The translations under genes and the position numbers were made by a program. The notes under the pieces were generated by a model that saw only the letters and a program-made list of their open reading frames with translations, made no database searches and was not told the DNA's origin. From assembly GCA_903857815.1 (NCBI GenBank), contig CAIOGK010000123.1, positions 1 to 5,555 on the forward strand: DNA of 5,555 nucleotides, given 5' to 3'. Source of the DNA: Candidatus Falkowiibacteriota bacterium. GTDB lineage: Bacteria > Patescibacteriota > Patescibacteriia > Patescibacteriales > UBA12465. Positions 4,375 to 5,555 of the stretch are shown here, piece by piece (position 1 is the stretch's first letter; each line of letters begins with the position of its first letter).

Positions 4375-5469
4375 ATGGAGAATATAATTGAAAAATTAAA
4401 AGAGCTAAAAGCCCGTCTTATAAAAGTAAAGACGCTTTTAAATATTGAACAAAAAATTGTTAGAGCGAATGATTTGCGTCTACAAATGTCTGAGCCAAAC
4501 TTTTGGGATAATCGCGAAGTGGCGATAAGTATTGGTCAAGAAGTTGAAGAATTAACCGCCGAAACAAGACAGTGGTTAAGCATGGAAAAAGAAATTAAAG
4601 ATGCCCAGGAGATGGCGCTTTTTGTGCAGCAAGAAGCGAATTCTGAATTAATTTTAGAATTAGAAAAAAAGGCGATTGATTTAGAAAAAGAATTTTCTCG
4701 TTTAGAGTTTGTTTCTTTGTTTTCGGGGCAATATGATAAAAGTAATGTTATTATTTCAATTCATGCGGGAACTGGCGGCGTTGATGCTCAGGATTGGGCA
4801 CAGATGCTAGAGAGAATGTATTTCCGCTTTTGTGAACGCAAGGGTTTTAAGGCGGAAATTTTAGATAAAAGTTATGGTAATGAAGCTGGGCTTAAAAGTG
4901 TTGATTTACGAATTGTTGGAAGTTATGCTTATGGATATTTAAAAAGTGAGAATGGTGTTCATCGTTTACTGCGTAACTCGCCATTTAACGCTGATGGCTT
5001 GCGTCAAACCTCCTTTGCTTTAGTTGAGGTGATTCCTGAAATTCCTAATGAAGGCGATGCAATAATTAAAGATGAGGATATTCGCATCGATGTTTATCGT
5101 TCTAGCGGTCCGGGCGGACAAAGTGTTAATACGACTGATTCAGCGGTGCGAATTGTACATTTACCAACCAATATAACCGTTACTTGTCAGACTGAGAGGT
5201 CACAACATCAAAATAAAGAAAATGCTTTTCAGATATTAAGAGCTAAATTAAATCAGCGTCTTTTAGAAGAAAGGGAAGCGAGCGAGAAAAAACTAAAAGG
5301 CGAAGTTCAAAAAGCGGAGTGGGGAAAACAAATTAGGTCGTATTTTTTATACGGGAATAAATTAGTTAAAGACCATCGTAGTGAATATGAAACTTCAAAT
5401 GTTGAAAACGTTTTAGATGGTGATTTAGAGTCGTTTATTGAAGCCTATTTAAGATTTTTAAAGAAATAA
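4375..5469 (+). CDS. prfB: Peptide chain release factor 2 (RF2), no programmed frameshift
   Basis: RF2 recognises UAA and UGA in the ribosomal A site and triggers hydrolysis of peptidyl-tRNA. The 364-residue protein has an N-terminal helical coiled-coil region (to about residue 110). The codon-reading SPF motif at 202-204 marks it as RF2 and not RF1. The catalytic GGQ at 247-249 lies in RSSGPGGQSVNTTDSAVRI. The spacing of Trp44, SPF and GGQ matches E. coli RF2 with a constant offset of three. The usual in-frame UGA and slippery CTT near codon 26 are absent; the equivalent codons read TTA AAT and the frame is open. ATG 4375 is chosen over the in-frame ATG 4327, which lies inside the terminator stem and upstream of the -10 box. 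The gene is monocistronic within this window. Confidence 0.97.
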   Translation: MENIIEKLKELKARLIKVKTLLNIEQKIVRANDLRLQMSEPNFWDNREVAISIGQEVEELTAETRQWLSMEKEIKDAQEMALFVQQEANSELILELEKKAIDLEKEFSRLEFVSLFSGQYDKSNVIISIHAGTGGVDAQDWAQMLERMYFRFCERKGFKAEILDKSYGNEAGLKSVDLRIVGSYAYGYLKSENGVHRLLRNSPFNADGLRQTSFALVEVIPEIPNEGDAIIKDEDIRIDVYRSSGPGGQSVNTTDSAVRIVHLPTNITVTCQTERSQHQNKENAFQILRAKLNQRLLEEREASEKKLKGEVQKAEWGKQIRSYFLYGNKLVKDHRSEYETSNVENVLDGDLESFIEAYLRFLKK

Positions 5470-5496
5470 TTTAGCGCTAGTTTATTGGTTTATTTG

Positions 5497-5526
5497 TAAA
5501 ATGCCGTTATAACTAACGGCATTTTA
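5497..5526 (+). terminator. Intrinsic terminator after prfB
   Basis: TAAAATGCCGTT (5497-5508) and AACGGCATTTTA (5515-5526) form a perfect 12-bp stem with a 6-nt loop, 27 nt after the prfB stop. The 3' arm ends in TTTTA followed by TGTTT. The symmetric A and T runs would allow it to work in both directions, which suits either a convergent neighbour or simple insulation from the next gene. The remaining bases to the window end show no identifiable feature. Confidence 0.9.
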
Positions 5527-5555
5527 TGTTTAGAAAAAATACGTTTACTCCGGCA

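Noticed and set aside
5527..5555. End of a convergent gene or promoter of the next gene at the window edge
   Set aside because: A minus-strand TAA exists in the last bases, but 29 nt is too little to support any gene or promoter call.

Overview
This window is a compact, A+T-rich stretch of bacterial core translation and transcription genes, all on the + strand. In order they are infA, rpmJ, rpsM, rpsK, rpsD, rpoA, rplQ, rplM, rpsI and prfB. The first nine form one co-directional string, an 'alpha operon' extended by rplM-rpsI. Their gaps are 1 to 52 nt, except for 98 nt between infA and rpmJ. A strong intrinsic terminator follows rpsI. It abuts a sigma70-like promoter that appears to drive prfB as its own, probably leaderless, unit. 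prfB is closed by a second strong terminator, and the last 29 nt hold nothing I can name.

The genetic code looks standard: tryptophan is read from TGG, no gene contains an in-frame TGA, and all ten genes stop with TAA. The combination of traits suggests a reduced or unusual bacterium, and I lean towards Candidate Phyla Radiation (Patescibacteria). The traits are A+T richness, starts without Shine-Dalgarno sequences and with a recurrent AATATG context, an RNA polymerase alpha subunit without its C-terminal domain, a short L13, and S11 and S9 with charged N-terminal extensions. This placement is an inference from style, not from a diagnostic marker.

The genes work together in gene expression. 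IF1 and RF2 act at the start and end of translation. L36, L17 and L13 belong to the large subunit, and S13, S11, S4 and S9 to the small subunit. RpoA seeds assembly of RNA polymerase. S4 and L36 both keep their Cys/His zinc-binding residues.

I see no mobile element, CRISPR array, tRNA, rRNA, defence gene or accessory cargo. The points most worth a second look are three disordered-looking charged tails in one operon (S11 N-terminus, RpoA C-terminus in place of the alpha-CTD, S9 N-terminus), the leaderless prfB promoter packed against a terminator, the unusual uniform start-codon context, and a hairpin in the rpoA-rplQ gap.
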